A DNA stretch of 64,000 nucleotides. Origin: Daphnia pulex (lineage: Eukaryota; Arthropoda; Branchiopoda; Diplostraca; Daphniidae). Both the position numbers and the translations under genes were made by a program. The notes under the pieces are model-generated. The model worked only from the letters and a program-made list of their open reading frames with translations, was not told where the DNA came from and searched no databases. Each line of letters begins with the position of its first letter. Position 1 is the first letter of the stretch. The stretch spans positions 2,108,001-2,172,000 of the forward strand of contig NC_060021.1 in the NCBI RefSeq assembly GCF_021134715.1, written 5' to 3'. This document shows, in pieces, positions 11,547-20,314 of this stretch.

Positions 11547-11651
11547 TCACTTTTTCTTGACAACCTTGCCGAGTAAAGTTTCATTTTTTAGTTTGTTTGT
11601 TTTTTTTTTTTTATTTTGATTCATCTATTAAACTAAAATACCGGTCTCAGA
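11547..11651 (+). repeat. Dispersed repeat, copy 2
   Basis: Begins TCACTTTTTCTTGACAACC and ends near ATACCGGTCTC, matching the copy at 10467-10574 with small differences in the T-rich tract. It interrupts the P450 pseudogene right after its ATFMGRK exon. Confidence 0.7.
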
Positions 11652-12382
11652 TTTGAAAGAATTTTCCAACAACGCATTGTTAAACCCTGGGTTAGAATGA
11701 ATTGGTTTTTCAAATTAACCTCGCCGGGTCGCGGAAATGCGCGTTGCGTTAAAGGACTTCACGAGTTCTGCAATACGGTTATTTTAAATTCAAAATTCAA
11801 ATGCCTTTATTAGCGCCTATACTTGGACTTGTACAAATGAAACGCTCTTGAAATTTTTTTATTTATGTCGAAAAAGATTATCAACGATCGTCGTGAATTA
11901 TTGAAACGAGACGAGGAGTTAGCAGATAAATCAACACGTGATATGGAAAAGGTAAATAACAACAACTCAATAGAAGCTGAAGATGGTGAAATGCAGGGAC
12001 ACGATGACGAACCAAGTAAGCATTTATAATATATTCATACATGGTTCCTATATTATTCTGTTATTCCTTCCTTATAATCTCATTAGAAAAGAAATAGCCC
12101 TTCCTGGATATGCTCATTAAAGACTTGGGGAAAGATCATTTTAGTGACAGTGACATAAAAGACGAAGTCAGTGCATTCTTAGGCGCGGTATAATTATAAG
12201 ACTCAATGTGTTTATAATATCTCTGACGTTCTGATCAAACTATTTATATTACGCTCGACAATTCAGAGTCAAACAACGTCTTTGGCTTTTACCTGGTTCC
12301 TCTACATGATTGCAAAGAATCGTGATCACCAAGTACGTTTGAAACAATTTAGAATTATACTGACGAAAGTGACTACTTTCGA

Positions 12383-12478
12383 CCCTAAGGGTGTAGACGA
12401 ATTATATTTAAGCTCTTCAAAGACAAATACTTAGGTTACCTCGCCCCTTGCAACGCCCCTCTCTCATCAGACTTTTTT
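12383..12478 (+). repeat. Left inverted terminal repeat of DIRS element 1
   Basis: Begins CCCTAAGGGTGTAGACGAAT and ends CATCAGACTTTTTT. It is the reverse complement of 17855-17951 over nearly its whole length. Confidence 0.9.
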
Positions 12479-12613
12479 AAGCTCTTGTACAGAGTAGGTC
12501 ATAGAAACTAGTTTCGCAAAAAGTTCATTTTCACGACACAGTTTTCTTATTTCCTCAAGTTTAAGTTCGATCAGTGTGATTTCTCTCTTGTGGTTTACGT
12601 AGGCCGGGGTATA

Positions 12614-14074
12614 ATGTCTAATCGTGATCCTCGTTTTGACTATCGTTTCGATTACGACTACCCAGATTTTCCTTATCCTCATTATGGCGAAGATTACGAC
12701 CAGTATCGAGAGAGATCCCCCTTGAGAAGACACGACGTTCCAGATCCTTATCATTACGCACGTGGTAGGCCGCAGGTCCAGTTTTATCCCGATCACGCTG
12801 ATCCTTTTCGCCACAACTATGATCCTCGATCCTATCCAACGTTTAACGAGTACGAAGACGAGTGCTACGACGAGTGGGAGGACGAAGAGGAGGACGGACA
12901 GGCAGAGACAGGTCGCCAATGGTTACCAAAAAACCCGCCGGGTGCAGATCAGGTAGCGTCGGGGACAAGTAAAGGTAAAGCATTGGTGAAGAAGTCTAAT
13001 CCGAAAGCTTCGAGAGCTGAGGAGCCCGTACCAAGCACTTCTAACCAAGCGACTCCCTTGTTAGTAACGAAGGGCCAAAGTTTGGGTTCCAAAACGCAGG
13101 GCGAGTCAGTCGCAACCGATATCCCTCATTTAGTGTCAAAAGAGATTTGTGAAGAAATTTCATCCTTACTAGTTAACGGGGTATCTACGGAACAGTCATT
13201 GCAGACCTCAAAAGAATTTCCCTTGTCATTTGAAGAGCACGGTTTTTCACTCATGCCACCAAAACTGGACGGCTTTATGAGTCGGCGGGCACGGGAGAAA
13301 GGCCTTTTCAAGATCGTTAGTGCGAGAGAAGAGGCGCTGGTAAAGACACAACTTAAAATCATGGACTCGGTCCTAGCGGGCCGAGCGATCAAAGCCGCGT
13401 TACAACAGTGGGTCCGAGCTTATGCGCACGTTTCCAAGAAGCGACGGGACGCAGTTATCAGCGTAACTGATCCCAGAGTCGATTACTTGCTTAAAGACGA
13501 TAGCGTCTTCACAACCGGGAAGGAGGAGCTCCTGTTTACCGGGAATTTCCTGGAGCTTATGCTGAAAGAAGCGAACCCGGACGAGACGTTGGCGAAGCGG
13601 GATTTAGCGGTAGCAGCCGCGACCCGCGAGAGGAGGAATCCGTTCCGTTCAACCAGACGGGGGCAGTCAGAGCCACCCGCCCGTCAGCTCCAATTTTTCG
13701 AGTATCAACCGGTCGAGCGGGGCAGAGGACGTGGCCGGAGAGCCTTGTCGGATCATCGGGGACCCCGCGGTCGCGGTGGGGCAAGCAGAAGGTACGAGTT
13801 ATCTCCCCTTTCCCTCTCTGTATCCTCCTTATGTAATGCAGAGAATGTCAAAGTTGGCGCTAGACTGCGGGATTTTGCAAAGAATTGGGTTATGGTATCG
13901 GAGGATCCCTGGGTTTTGAGAACGGTGTCAGAGGGATTAGTCATTAATTTCTCGTCACGACCGACCCAGCAATCACGGCTTTACGAAGTCGCAATGTCAG
14001 TTGAAATGCAGACAGTTTGCGATTCCGAGGTTACTAGTATTTTAAAAAAAAGAAGCCATTACGGAAGTGATTGA
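12614..14074 (+). CDS. DIRS element 1 Gag-like ORF running into the pre-RT region
   Basis: The ATG at 12614 is the first good start. The N-terminal third is rich in Asp/Tyr/Arg (RDPRFDYRFDYDYPDFPY). A central region (LPPKLDGFMSRRAR and onward) is shared in character with the element-2 Gag, and an Arg/Gly-rich stretch (RGRGRRALSDHRGPRGRGG) probably binds nucleic acid. From about codon 410 (VGARLRDFAKNWVMVSEDPW) the frame is already the segment that leads into the reverse transcriptase. The ORF ends at 14074 because of a probable one-base indel in the A8 run at 14044-14051. Gag proteins package the element RNA. No CCHC knuckle is seen. Confidence 0.75.
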   Translation: MSNRDPRFDYRFDYDYPDFPYPHYGEDYDQYRERSPLRRHDVPDPYHYARGRPQVQFYPDHADPFRHNYDPRSYPTFNEYEDECYDEWEDEEEDGQAETGRQWLPKNPPGADQVASGTSKGKALVKKSNPKASRAEEPVPSTSNQATPLLVTKGQSLGSKTQGESVATDIPHLVSKEICEEISSLLVNGVSTEQSLQTSKEFPLSFEEHGFSLMPPKLDGFMSRRAREKGLFKIVSAREEALVKTQLKIMDSVLAGRAIKAALQQWVRAYAHVSKKRRDAVISVTDPRVDYLLKDDSVFTTGKEELLFTGNFLELMLKEANPDETLAKRDLAVAAATRERRNPFRSTRRGQSEPPARQLQFFEYQPVERGRGRGRRALSDHRGPRGRGGASRRYELSPLSLSVSSLCNAENVKVGARLRDFAKNWVMVSEDPWVLRTVSEGLVINFSSRPTQQSRLYEVAMSVEMQTVCDSEVTSILKKRSHYGSD

Positions 14075-14949
14075 TGGGTCGGAGGGGTTCGTTTGTTCCT
14101 TCTTTTGTATTCCGAAAAAAGGGAATGGATTTAGACCGATAGTCAATCTTAAACCACTTAATAAGTTCATTGTTTACGAACATTTAAAAATGGAAAACTT
14201 GGAGACGGTGCGATATTTGGTAAGGGAAGGGGACTGGTTCGTCAAACTTGACCTTAAGGACGCATACCTGACGGTCCCGGTACATTGCTTGCAACAAAAA
14301 TATCTCCGTTTTGCATGGAGGGGGCGGATTTACCAGTTCACTTGTATGGCATTTTGTCTCTCCCCTGCGCCGCGCATTTTTACTAAGTTGTTACGGGTGG
14401 TGGTTGTCTTTTTAAGAAAAAGGGGCGTACGCTTGGTCGTCTACCTTGACGATTTCCTAATTTTGAACGAACAATTTTGACCTCCAGATTGCCTTGGATT
14501 TATTACAGGAGTTGGGTTTCTTGATTAATTGGGAAAAGTCCGTTTTGGAGCCATCCAAAATTATGGAATATCTGGGGATGGCTATGAATTCCGTCGAACT
14601 ATCGTTCGCTCTTCCGGCCTCAAAGGTTCAGGATGTTAAAAGAATGTGTGAAAAAGCTCTGTCTAGCGGGCAGGTTATTTTGCGCGACGTGGTGTCAATT
14701 TTAGGGAACTTCACGTGGGCCATCCCTACTATTCCCTTCGCCCAATCGCACTACCGAAGTATGCAGCGATTTTATATAGTTGAATCGCAAAAAGCGCTCG
14801 GGAACCTCAATGTACGGTGTTGCCTCTCCCCTGAATCTAGATTGGATTTGGAATGGTGGGTGGCTAATCTAGAGAAAGTCAACGGAAAGGAATTCTTTCC
14901 GAAGATTCCAGATTTAGAAATTTATTCGGATGCTTCGATGACGAGCTGG

Positions 14950-15590
14950 CCCTACTAACACGGCCAATCCTCTTTATGTAAGATGTAGATAAATATGGGA
15001 TGAATAGATCCAGGTCGCAATTGGGGGGCGGTAGTATAGCGTAGGTATAAATTTATTCGGATCCAGAATGAGATCAAATAAAGAATATTCATCGTAGATC
15101 CACCAGCGTATATTCATTAACATACTGATTGTACGTCAAAGTAATATACCCGGGGGAATGATTTTGTTGTGATACCACTTGGTACATACACAGAATGTGC
15201 ATCACAGTATAACCATATTAGGTACACAGTGGACGAAAAAGCTAAAAAATATCTCAATTTCCATTACTACCAAACATTTGTTACTAAATTGTATGAATAG
15301 TTGGTCAAGTGGTTAGAGAGGTGAGCTACGGGATTGAAGGTCAGTAGTTCAAATCTCGGGTCAGACTTTTATCTTTTATTTTCTAACAGAAATCATATCC
15401 AAAGATGGATGTTATTTAAGGATACTGTGTATACACAAACCGGTATTTTCAAGGGACATAAAAATGGTACGTGCGGGGAAGGGGAAATAAGGATAAACAT
15501 GAAGCATTCCATGGATATGCTGTTTGTATCTCCCTTATCCTTGGGAGTACGCTTCAGTCATATCCATGGTACATCGCTGTGTTAGTAGGG
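14950..15590 (+). mobile_element. 641-bp element with 12-bp terminal inverted repeats inside RNase H
   Basis: Begins CCCTACTAACAC and ends GTGTTAGTAGGG, exact inverted repeats. It separates two halves of the DIRS RNase H that read on in the expected order across the site. Removing it leaves a G run two longer than the frame needs, compatible with a GG duplication, though the homopolymer makes this ambiguous. No transposase ORF is present, so it is a non-autonomous DNA element. Superfamily is not assigned. The TIR start with CCC is reminiscent of piggyBac ends, but the TTAA target is absent. Confidence 0.75.
15302..15355 (+). other. tRNA-like RNA polymerase III promoter (A and B boxes)
   Basis: TGGTCAAGTGG at 15302-15312 matches the A-box consensus and GTTCAAATC at 15347-15355 the B box, with spacing typical of tRNA-derived SINEs. 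The flanking stems do not pair well enough for a functional tRNA. It lies inside the 641-bp inverted-repeat element, which is therefore either a host for an older SINE or a chimeric element. Confidence 0.5.
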
Positions 15591-16335
15591 GGGGGGCCAT
15601 TTGCAACGGAGTTACGACGCGGGGACCATGGACGGCAGATCAGACTTAAATGCACATTCACAGCCTCGAACTCCTCGGCGCCCTGTATGCCCTGCAATCG
15701 TTTGTTAAAGATTCACGGGGGCTTTCTGTCAAAATGTATTTGGATAATTCCACGGCGCTATGCTATATTAATAAGGGAGGGGGCACGAAGTCGGCGGGGC
15801 TAACTAAGATAGCCAAAACACTGGCAGATTTTTGTGAGCAGCGACAACTCACAATCATAGCGGCTCATTTGGCGGGTGAGCTTAATATCGAAGCGGATAA
15901 AGAGTCACGATCCGACACCGATTCGAGCGACTGGAAGTTAGATCAGGTGGTGTTCGGGAAAATTCGGGACATTTGGCACATCGAGATCGACTTGTTTAAC
16001 TCTCTCTGGAATGCCCAGCTTCCAAAATTGGTTTCATGGCGGCCACAACCTGGGTCGACGGTCGTCAACGCCTTTTCAGTCAATTGGGGGGGGGGGGATT
16101 TTGGGCTACGCGTTTCCTCCATTTAATTTAATCCCAAATTGCCTCGAGAAAATTAGGAGGGAATTAGCTAACACCGTTATGGTTTGTCCAGTATGGCCGG
16201 CGCAGCCTTGGTTTCCAATTCTGTTGGAACTCACATGCGACGTTCCTCTCCTTCTACATCCGTCCCGACCCTGTTGGTGTCACCCAAAGGCGAGCCACAC
16301 CCTCTACTGAAAACCGGGGCCTTACAATTAGCCGT

Positions 16336-17328
16336 TTGGATATTATCCGGAGACAGTTCCGCCGGAAGGGGTTTTCGGAACCATTGGTCAAGCTTCTTGT
16401 GGCCAGCAACCGAACTTCAACACTTTCAACATACGAGTCAGCCTGGAGGGGCTGGAGTCATTGGTGTTTTCAACGGGGTGAAAATCCCTTGTCGGTATCT
16501 TTAAACTCAGTGTTGGAGTTTTTAGCGCACTTGTACCAATCAGGCAAAGCTTATAGCACTATTAATATCAATCGGTCGATGCTCTCCAAAACAGTTCCGC
16601 CTTTCAACGGCAATCCGGTGGGGATTCACCCGCTAGTGAAGAATCTCCTGGACGGGTGCTACAACCTTAACCCCCCAAAACCAAGATATGACTGTACATG
16701 GGACCCTAACGCAGTCATTAATTATTTATCGGCGCTCGGCGAAAATCGCAGTCTCGCAATCTCGGTGTTAACGCGAAAAACTGTCATGTTGTTGGCTCTG
16801 GCTTCTTTGCTGAGAGTTTCTGAACTGGCCTCCATTAATCTGTCGTCAATAATCTTTTCAAATAGCGGGGTTACGTTTACTCTTTTGAAACCCAGAAAAG
16901 CGCAGCACAATGGGCCACTACAATCAATCGTTATCCCGGGTCTTCCGGATTCGGCGTGTTGTCCAGTCGAAGCGGTCAGGGTATACGTCGACAGGACGTC
17001 AACCCATCGCAACGATACAAATATTAATTCGCTTTTCATTTCATTTATTTCACCGCATGGGAAAGTTACGGCGAACACCATAAGGGGATGGATACGTTCA
17101 GCCCTAGCCTCATCCGGAATTGATACGTCCCTGTTCAAAGCTCACTCCACAAGAGGAGCGGCGGCCTCTAAGGCACTGGCTTTCGGCATGTCAGTCGATC
17201 GTATTCTTAAAGCTGGGCATTGGAGTAGCGCGTCTACATTCGGTAGATTTTACCAGAGAGATGCGATAGCGCCGATGACACCAGCAATATTCAATTCGGG
17301 TGCGGGGGGTTCGCGCGACCAACTTTAA
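16336..17328 (+). CDS. DIRS element 1 tyrosine recombinase
   Basis: Integrase-type tyrosine recombinase of about 330 residues, thought to insert the circular DIRS DNA into the genome. The N-terminal SAM-like region includes TYESAWRGWSHWCFQRGENP. In the catalytic half the expected residues are all present: Arg in LLRVSELA, His-x-x-Arg in HSTRGAAASKA, the His/Trp motif in AGHWSSASTF and the nucleophile Tyr in FGRFYQRD. The frame is uninterrupted to its stop at 17328. No in-frame ATG lies near 16336, and the frame extends upstream into the RT/RNase H region, so translation may start by frameshift or at a non-ATG codon. This is the best preserved ORF of the element. Confidence 0.9.
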   Translation: MDIIRRQFRRKGFSEPLVKLLVASNRTSTLSTYESAWRGWSHWCFQRGENPLSVSLNSVLEFLAHLYQSGKAYSTININRSMLSKTVPPFNGNPVGIHPLVKNLLDGCYNLNPPKPRYDCTWDPNAVINYLSALGENRSLAISVLTRKTVMLLALASLLRVSELASINLSSIIFSNSGVTFTLLKPRKAQHNGPLQSIVIPGLPDSACCPVEAVRVYVDRTSTHRNDTNINSLFISFISPHGKVTANTIRGWIRSALASSGIDTSLFKAHSTRGAAASKALAFGMSVDRILKAGHWSSASTFGRFYQRDAIAPMTPAIFNSGAGGSRDQL

Positions 17329-17332
17329 AATC

Positions 17333-17455
17333 ACCCTTAGGGTCGAAAGTAGTCACTTTCGTCAGTATAATTGGAAATTACCAGAGGGATCGCTCTGCGA
17401 TCCCGATAGGTAATTATAATTATACTAGAATGAACGAAGTGAGACCCTAAGGGTC
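17333..17455 (+). repeat. Internal complementary region (circle junction) of DIRS element 1
   Basis: The first part (to AATT at 17369-17372) is the reverse complement of the element's extreme left end. The rest is the reverse complement of the extreme right end (about 17941-18027). It contains a hairpin-forming GGGATCGCTCTGCGATCCC. Noncoding 3' sequence of the element, T-rich and without ORFs, fills 17456-17854. Confidence 0.9.
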
Positions 17456-17854
17456 TTTATTTCCCCCCCACTCCGCCCTACTTCGTTATTCTTGGGTCGC
17501 GCTTGTGTTTCATGTCAGTTCATAGATTTTTTCTTTTTTAATTTGATTTCATCCAGGCGTGGTGCGAACGACAAGCAAGAGTGATGCCAACCACAATTCT
17601 CTGTTACCCTACCAAGCAGTCAAGTCATGTTCTTTCCCTTTGAACTAGTTTTGAGCTTTTTTTTGCCCAGTATAACCGTTTTTTTGCCCAAACAACACTT
17701 TATTTTTGTTCAGTTTATATATTATTTCCCTTTTCGAAACAGAAAATTTGCCATTTATTATGTTTGACCCACATTTTTCATGAGAAAAAATGATGTTTTT
17801 TGTACAAATTGGTTATTCACCCCGGTGTTATTGCAATCGCCAAGTCGGTCCTGA

Positions 17855-17951
17855 GAAAAAAGTCTGATGAGAGAGGGGCGTTGCAAGGGGCGAGGTAACC
17901 TAAGTATTTGTCTTTGAAGAGCTTAAATATAATTCGTCTACGCCCTTAGGG
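17855..17951 (+). repeat. Right inverted terminal repeat of DIRS element 1
   Basis: AAAAAAGTCTGATGAGAGAG through CTACGCCCTTAGGG, the reverse complement of the left ITR at 12383-12478, followed by the right edge that ends AATT at 18027. Confidence 0.9.
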
Positions 17952-18250
17952 TCTCACTTCGTTCATTCTAGTATAATTATAATTACCTATCGGGATCGCA
18001 GAGCGATCCCTCTGGTAATTTCCAATTCATTTACAAGTGTGAAACTCTAATCATTTCTGCTTTTTGACGATCTGATGTATCCGTACAACAGCAGCTGTTA
18101 CAAGAAGAGGTGGATGCCATTTTTGGGGATTCTGATCGGCCGTGTATTAGGCCTACCGCTCAGGACTTGACTGAGCTCAAATACCTGGAATGCTGCATCA
18201 AGGAAACTATGAGGCTCTACCCGAGTATTCCTTTTGTATTGCGCTGCCTG

Positions 18251-19307
18251 TAAACTTTTGGATAAAAATCGTGTGCCATAATTCTGTCCGCCATGATGTT
18301 GGGTGTTGACGTTGTGTTGCTGTTGATAGATACCCGAGGCTCCGTTGACTTGATCACCTCCTCTCATGGCAGCCGCATTGGCCTCGTGCGATGTGCAAGT
18401 GGCCGTGTATCCACCAAAACTGTACGACTTTGCCACGGTCGGACTTAAAGTGTTGCCGTAGCCGCCTAGTAAGTCGCGACTATCGAACGAATCCACCTGT
18501 CGACGAAATCAAACAATTGTATTAATTTTTAAAATTAATATTACATAAGAAATATTTCCTTGGGAATGCGCATGTTAGTGCGAAGTGCTCCTTGTGTCAT
18601 CCGCTTTGGCCATCGAAGAGTCTGGATGTCTTCGCTGTTTGTGCGTGAAGTCGTCGGAGTGGCGTAAGCGGAGACGTTGGATTCCGACAGATTTTCCTTC
18701 CTTCTGGCTCCCGTAGTAGTGGCTCCTTCGACTGCTGGACAGCAGACTCCTTCTGGGACCAGCGTCACTTGAGGTTGGAAGGCACGGTTCTTTGCTTTGC
18801 TGTCCATGCCCAGCACGCAGTCACGCTCTTCCAGGCTCCGACTTCAGATTTCCAACGAACGGGTGAACTTGTTGCCGCCGTTGCTGCTGCTGCCGTTGCT
18901 GCTGTGATGGTCGGGTTCCTCGAACGAGACCGTTTCTCTTTTGGGATTCAATTTCCTGTTGGGCTCCTCCGGAAGGACGACATCGTCACGAACATACTCT
19001 TTGAATGCGACCTCCGGCAACCGCGTGTGACGCGATTTGCTCACCACCACGCAGTTATCTGTCAACAACCGAACCAAAATTTTCTTATTTTGAATAAGAA
19101 AAAAGAAAATTGACAGTCAAGCTAAAATTGTTTTTTTGGTACTGTACCGGATTGGTCGACATTGTGTTCCATGCCAAAGTAAGCGGCGACTTGGTGGACG
19201 AGCATTCGGTGATAGGAGGACATGGCCGGAAAGCGTTGACAGGTACGTTTGGTATCTCTAACTAGGGCGATCATGTCCTGTTCGATGCGCAACAACGTCA
19301 TCCGGTC
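18251..19307 (-). pseudogene. R3H-domain protein fragment (encore / R3HDM-like) with nonsense codon
   Basis: R3H proteins bind single-stranded nucleic acid. Drosophila Encore acts in germline RNA control. Exon 19148-19307 reads DRMTLLRIEQDM, FPAMSSYHRMLVHQVAAYFG and MEHNVDQS, the hallmark R3H block. A phase-1 splice leads to 19058-18541, which continues NCVVVSKSRHTRLPEVAFKE, then KFTRSLEI, an in-frame TGA (18844-18846), then SRSLEERDCVLG. SLEER is expected in this family, so the stop lies inside conserved sequence. A third block at 18496-18251 (VDSFDSRDLLGGYGN) may be a later exon but the joining phase is not clean. The similarity ends at 18251, exactly where the opposing P450 ends, suggesting a rearrangement joint. 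Confidence 0.7.
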
Positions 19308-19535
19308 TTTGTAATTGCGGTGCAAAATAATGATTATTTTAGTAAATTTATGATCATAATAATGATTCCAAAACATTCGCCGACAAAGTAATACATGTAT
19401 TCTTATTCATTTAACACAAGGTTGGTGGAAAAAAACTTCTTAAACATCAAAAGGGGGAAAAAATAAAAAGATGAGTCTTCTTCATCCAGGGTCCGTTTCC
19501 CAGGGACACGTTATTTACATTCATTACGTGTTTTT

Positions 19536-20285
19536 TTAGCGGCAGAGGGGATATTCTTGACCTGTATTGGTCTTACGTAGACTAAGGGATAATTTCGAGA
19601 ATTTGCGTGTGTGTTCCTGCTTGGATTTTTGGATGATTGGTTTTTTTTGTCTCTCCAATCGTGGCGAAAATTCTTCTTCATCCATCGACTCATCGACGCC
19701 ATTGTTGCGTTTTACCGAAGCGGCCGTCACATCGTGAATGATTAAGTGTTCGTTTGGAATCGGAAGCAAGGCTTGGGCGAGCTGGACTGGCTCAGGCGCC
19801 TGCTGGTGGTGTTGGTTTTGAATCATATCAACTGGAGCATGCATTGCTCCTTGATTGAATGACCCCTCGAAAGGCTGAATAATGGGAATGGCTGGCTGTT
19901 GTTGCTGCTGCTGTTGCTGGGCGTAGAATTGTTGTTGCTGCTGCTCCGTCTGAAAGTGGTGATTTCCGTCCTGCGACTGATTCATGCCCACGTTGGGCTC
20001 ACTGTTGTGGTGCAGAGCCGGCACCGACCAGGAATTGGCGTTGCGCAATTGAGGCGAGGACGGCCTTGGCCCATCGCCTGCTGTTGTTGCTGGGGGTCGT
20101 TGATGTTGGCCAGACTGGGACTGCTGTTGGAATTCATCCGATGCGACTACGGCGGACGATCCCAGTCGACCAGTCGCTCCTGGAACGCCTGTTGTTGCTG
20201 CTGCTGTTGTTGTGTCTGGGGCAGAGGTGGTCGACGTTGTTGTTGCTGCTGAACCGGGTCCATCTTGTTGAGAGACATAGTGGAG
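19536..20285 (-). CDS. Gln-rich exon, possibly part of the R3H gene
   Basis: Open minus-strand frame ending at 19536. Its convincing part holds RNANSWSVPALHHNSEPNVG, polyglutamine runs, and ESMDEEEFSPRLERQKKPI near the end. CAG/CAA-rich DNA gives Q runs in more than one frame here: around 20100-20240 a second frame (DPVQQQQQRRPPLPQTQQQQ) looks more protein-like than the long ORF. An indel may therefore separate the two. It lies 5' of the R3H exons on the same strand and could be an upstream exon, but no joining splice pair is proven. Confidence 0.4.
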   Translation of the reverse strand, partial: LHYVSQQDGPGSAATTTSTTSAPDTTTAAATTGVPGATGRLGSSAVVASDEFQQQSQSGQHQRPPATTAGDGPRPSSPQLRNANSWSVPALHHNSEPNVGMNQSQDGNHHFQTEQQQQQFYAQQQQQQQQPAIPIIQPFEGSFNQGAMHAPVDMIQNQHHQQAPEPVQLAQALLPIPNEHLIIHDVTAASVKRNNGVDESMDEEEFSPRLERQKKPIIQKSKQEHTRKFSKLSLSLRKTNTGQEYPLCR

Positions 20286-20314
20286 CGACTCACTTCCGGC
20301 CCGGAAGTGAGTCG
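20286..20314. repeat. 29-bp near-perfect palindrome at a gene-fragment joint
   Basis: CGACTCACTTCCGG, one spacer base, then CCGGAAGTGAGTCG. The two 14-bp arms are exact reverse complements. On the minus strand the afadin-like segment (ARYRASTHFR) ends at this point and unrelated Gln-rich sequence begins. Confidence 0.8.

Larger units (their letters stand above)
14044..16330 (+). pseudogene. DIRS element 1 reverse transcriptase / RNase H, disrupted
   Basis: Copies element RNA into DNA and removes the RNA strand. RT motifs are clear: FRPIVNLKPLNKFI, KLDLKDAYLTVPV, FTCMAFCLSPAPR and the catalytic VVYLDDFLI. The thumb (LGFLINWEKSVLEPSKIMEYL) follows in a second frame after an extra T at 14475-14478. 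RNase H begins EIYSDASM and is cut at 14949 by a 641-bp insertion. It resumes near 15591 with CNGVTTRGPWT, MYLDNSTALCYINKGGG and AHLAGELNIEADKESR. A G10 run at 16086-16095 marks another frameshift, and a further shift near 16255 precedes the recombinase. The C-terminal region includes SWRPQPG. Not functional as read. Confidence 0.85.
12353..18027 (+). mobile_element. DIRS-type tyrosine-recombinase retrotransposon, element 1
   Basis: Full architecture of a DIRS/PAT-like element: gag, reverse transcriptase/RNase H and a tyrosine recombinase, inverted terminal repeats and an internal complementary region. Left ITR 12383-12478 is the reverse complement of right ITR 17855-17951. The internal complementary region (17333-17455) is the reverse complement of both outer edges joined together, as the family's circular-intermediate model predicts. 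Both outer ends carry AATT (12353-12356 and 18024-18027), and AATT occurs once at the internal junction (17369-17372). No longer target duplication is seen, as expected for recombinase-mediated insertion. The coding region is damaged by a 641-bp insertion and several homopolymer-associated frameshifts. It sits in an intron of the P450 pseudogene. Confidence 0.92.
10921..18250 (+). pseudogene. CYP4-type cytochrome P450 pseudogene, split by a DIRS element and truncated
   Basis: Microsomal monooxygenase family. Exons readable on the plus strand: about 10921-11010 (HWLKKYGSIYRIWF), 11097-11170 (KPGEYDIFTPFFGKGLPVAL), 11231-11425 (ERWKKNRRLINPAIHFQIL), 11516-11546 (ATFMGRK), 11865-12015, 12087-12187 (FLDMLIKDLGKDHF), 12267-12332 (SLAFTWFLYMIAKNRDHQ) and 18092-18250 (QLLQEEVDAIF, ECCIKETMRLYPSIPFVLRC). 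Splice sites join most blocks in frame. It is broken by a TAG just before FLDML, a dispersed repeat cutting in at 11547, and the 5.7-kb DIRS insertion in the intron after 12332. At 18250 it stops abruptly before the heme region, where an unrelated minus-strand gene piece begins. Confidence 0.8.

Noticed and set aside
15295..15375. Functional tRNA gene inside the 641-bp element
   Set aside because: A and B boxes match, but acceptor and T stems do not pair, so it is a tRNA-derived relic at most.
14950..15590. piggyBac-derived element, from the CCC-starting TIR
   Set aside because: The TTAA target duplication required for piggyBac is absent at both borders.
19899..20252. Leu-rich 117-codon plus-strand ORF
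   Set aside because: Leu/Cys runs are the complement of CAG/CAA polyglutamine repeats on the minus strand.
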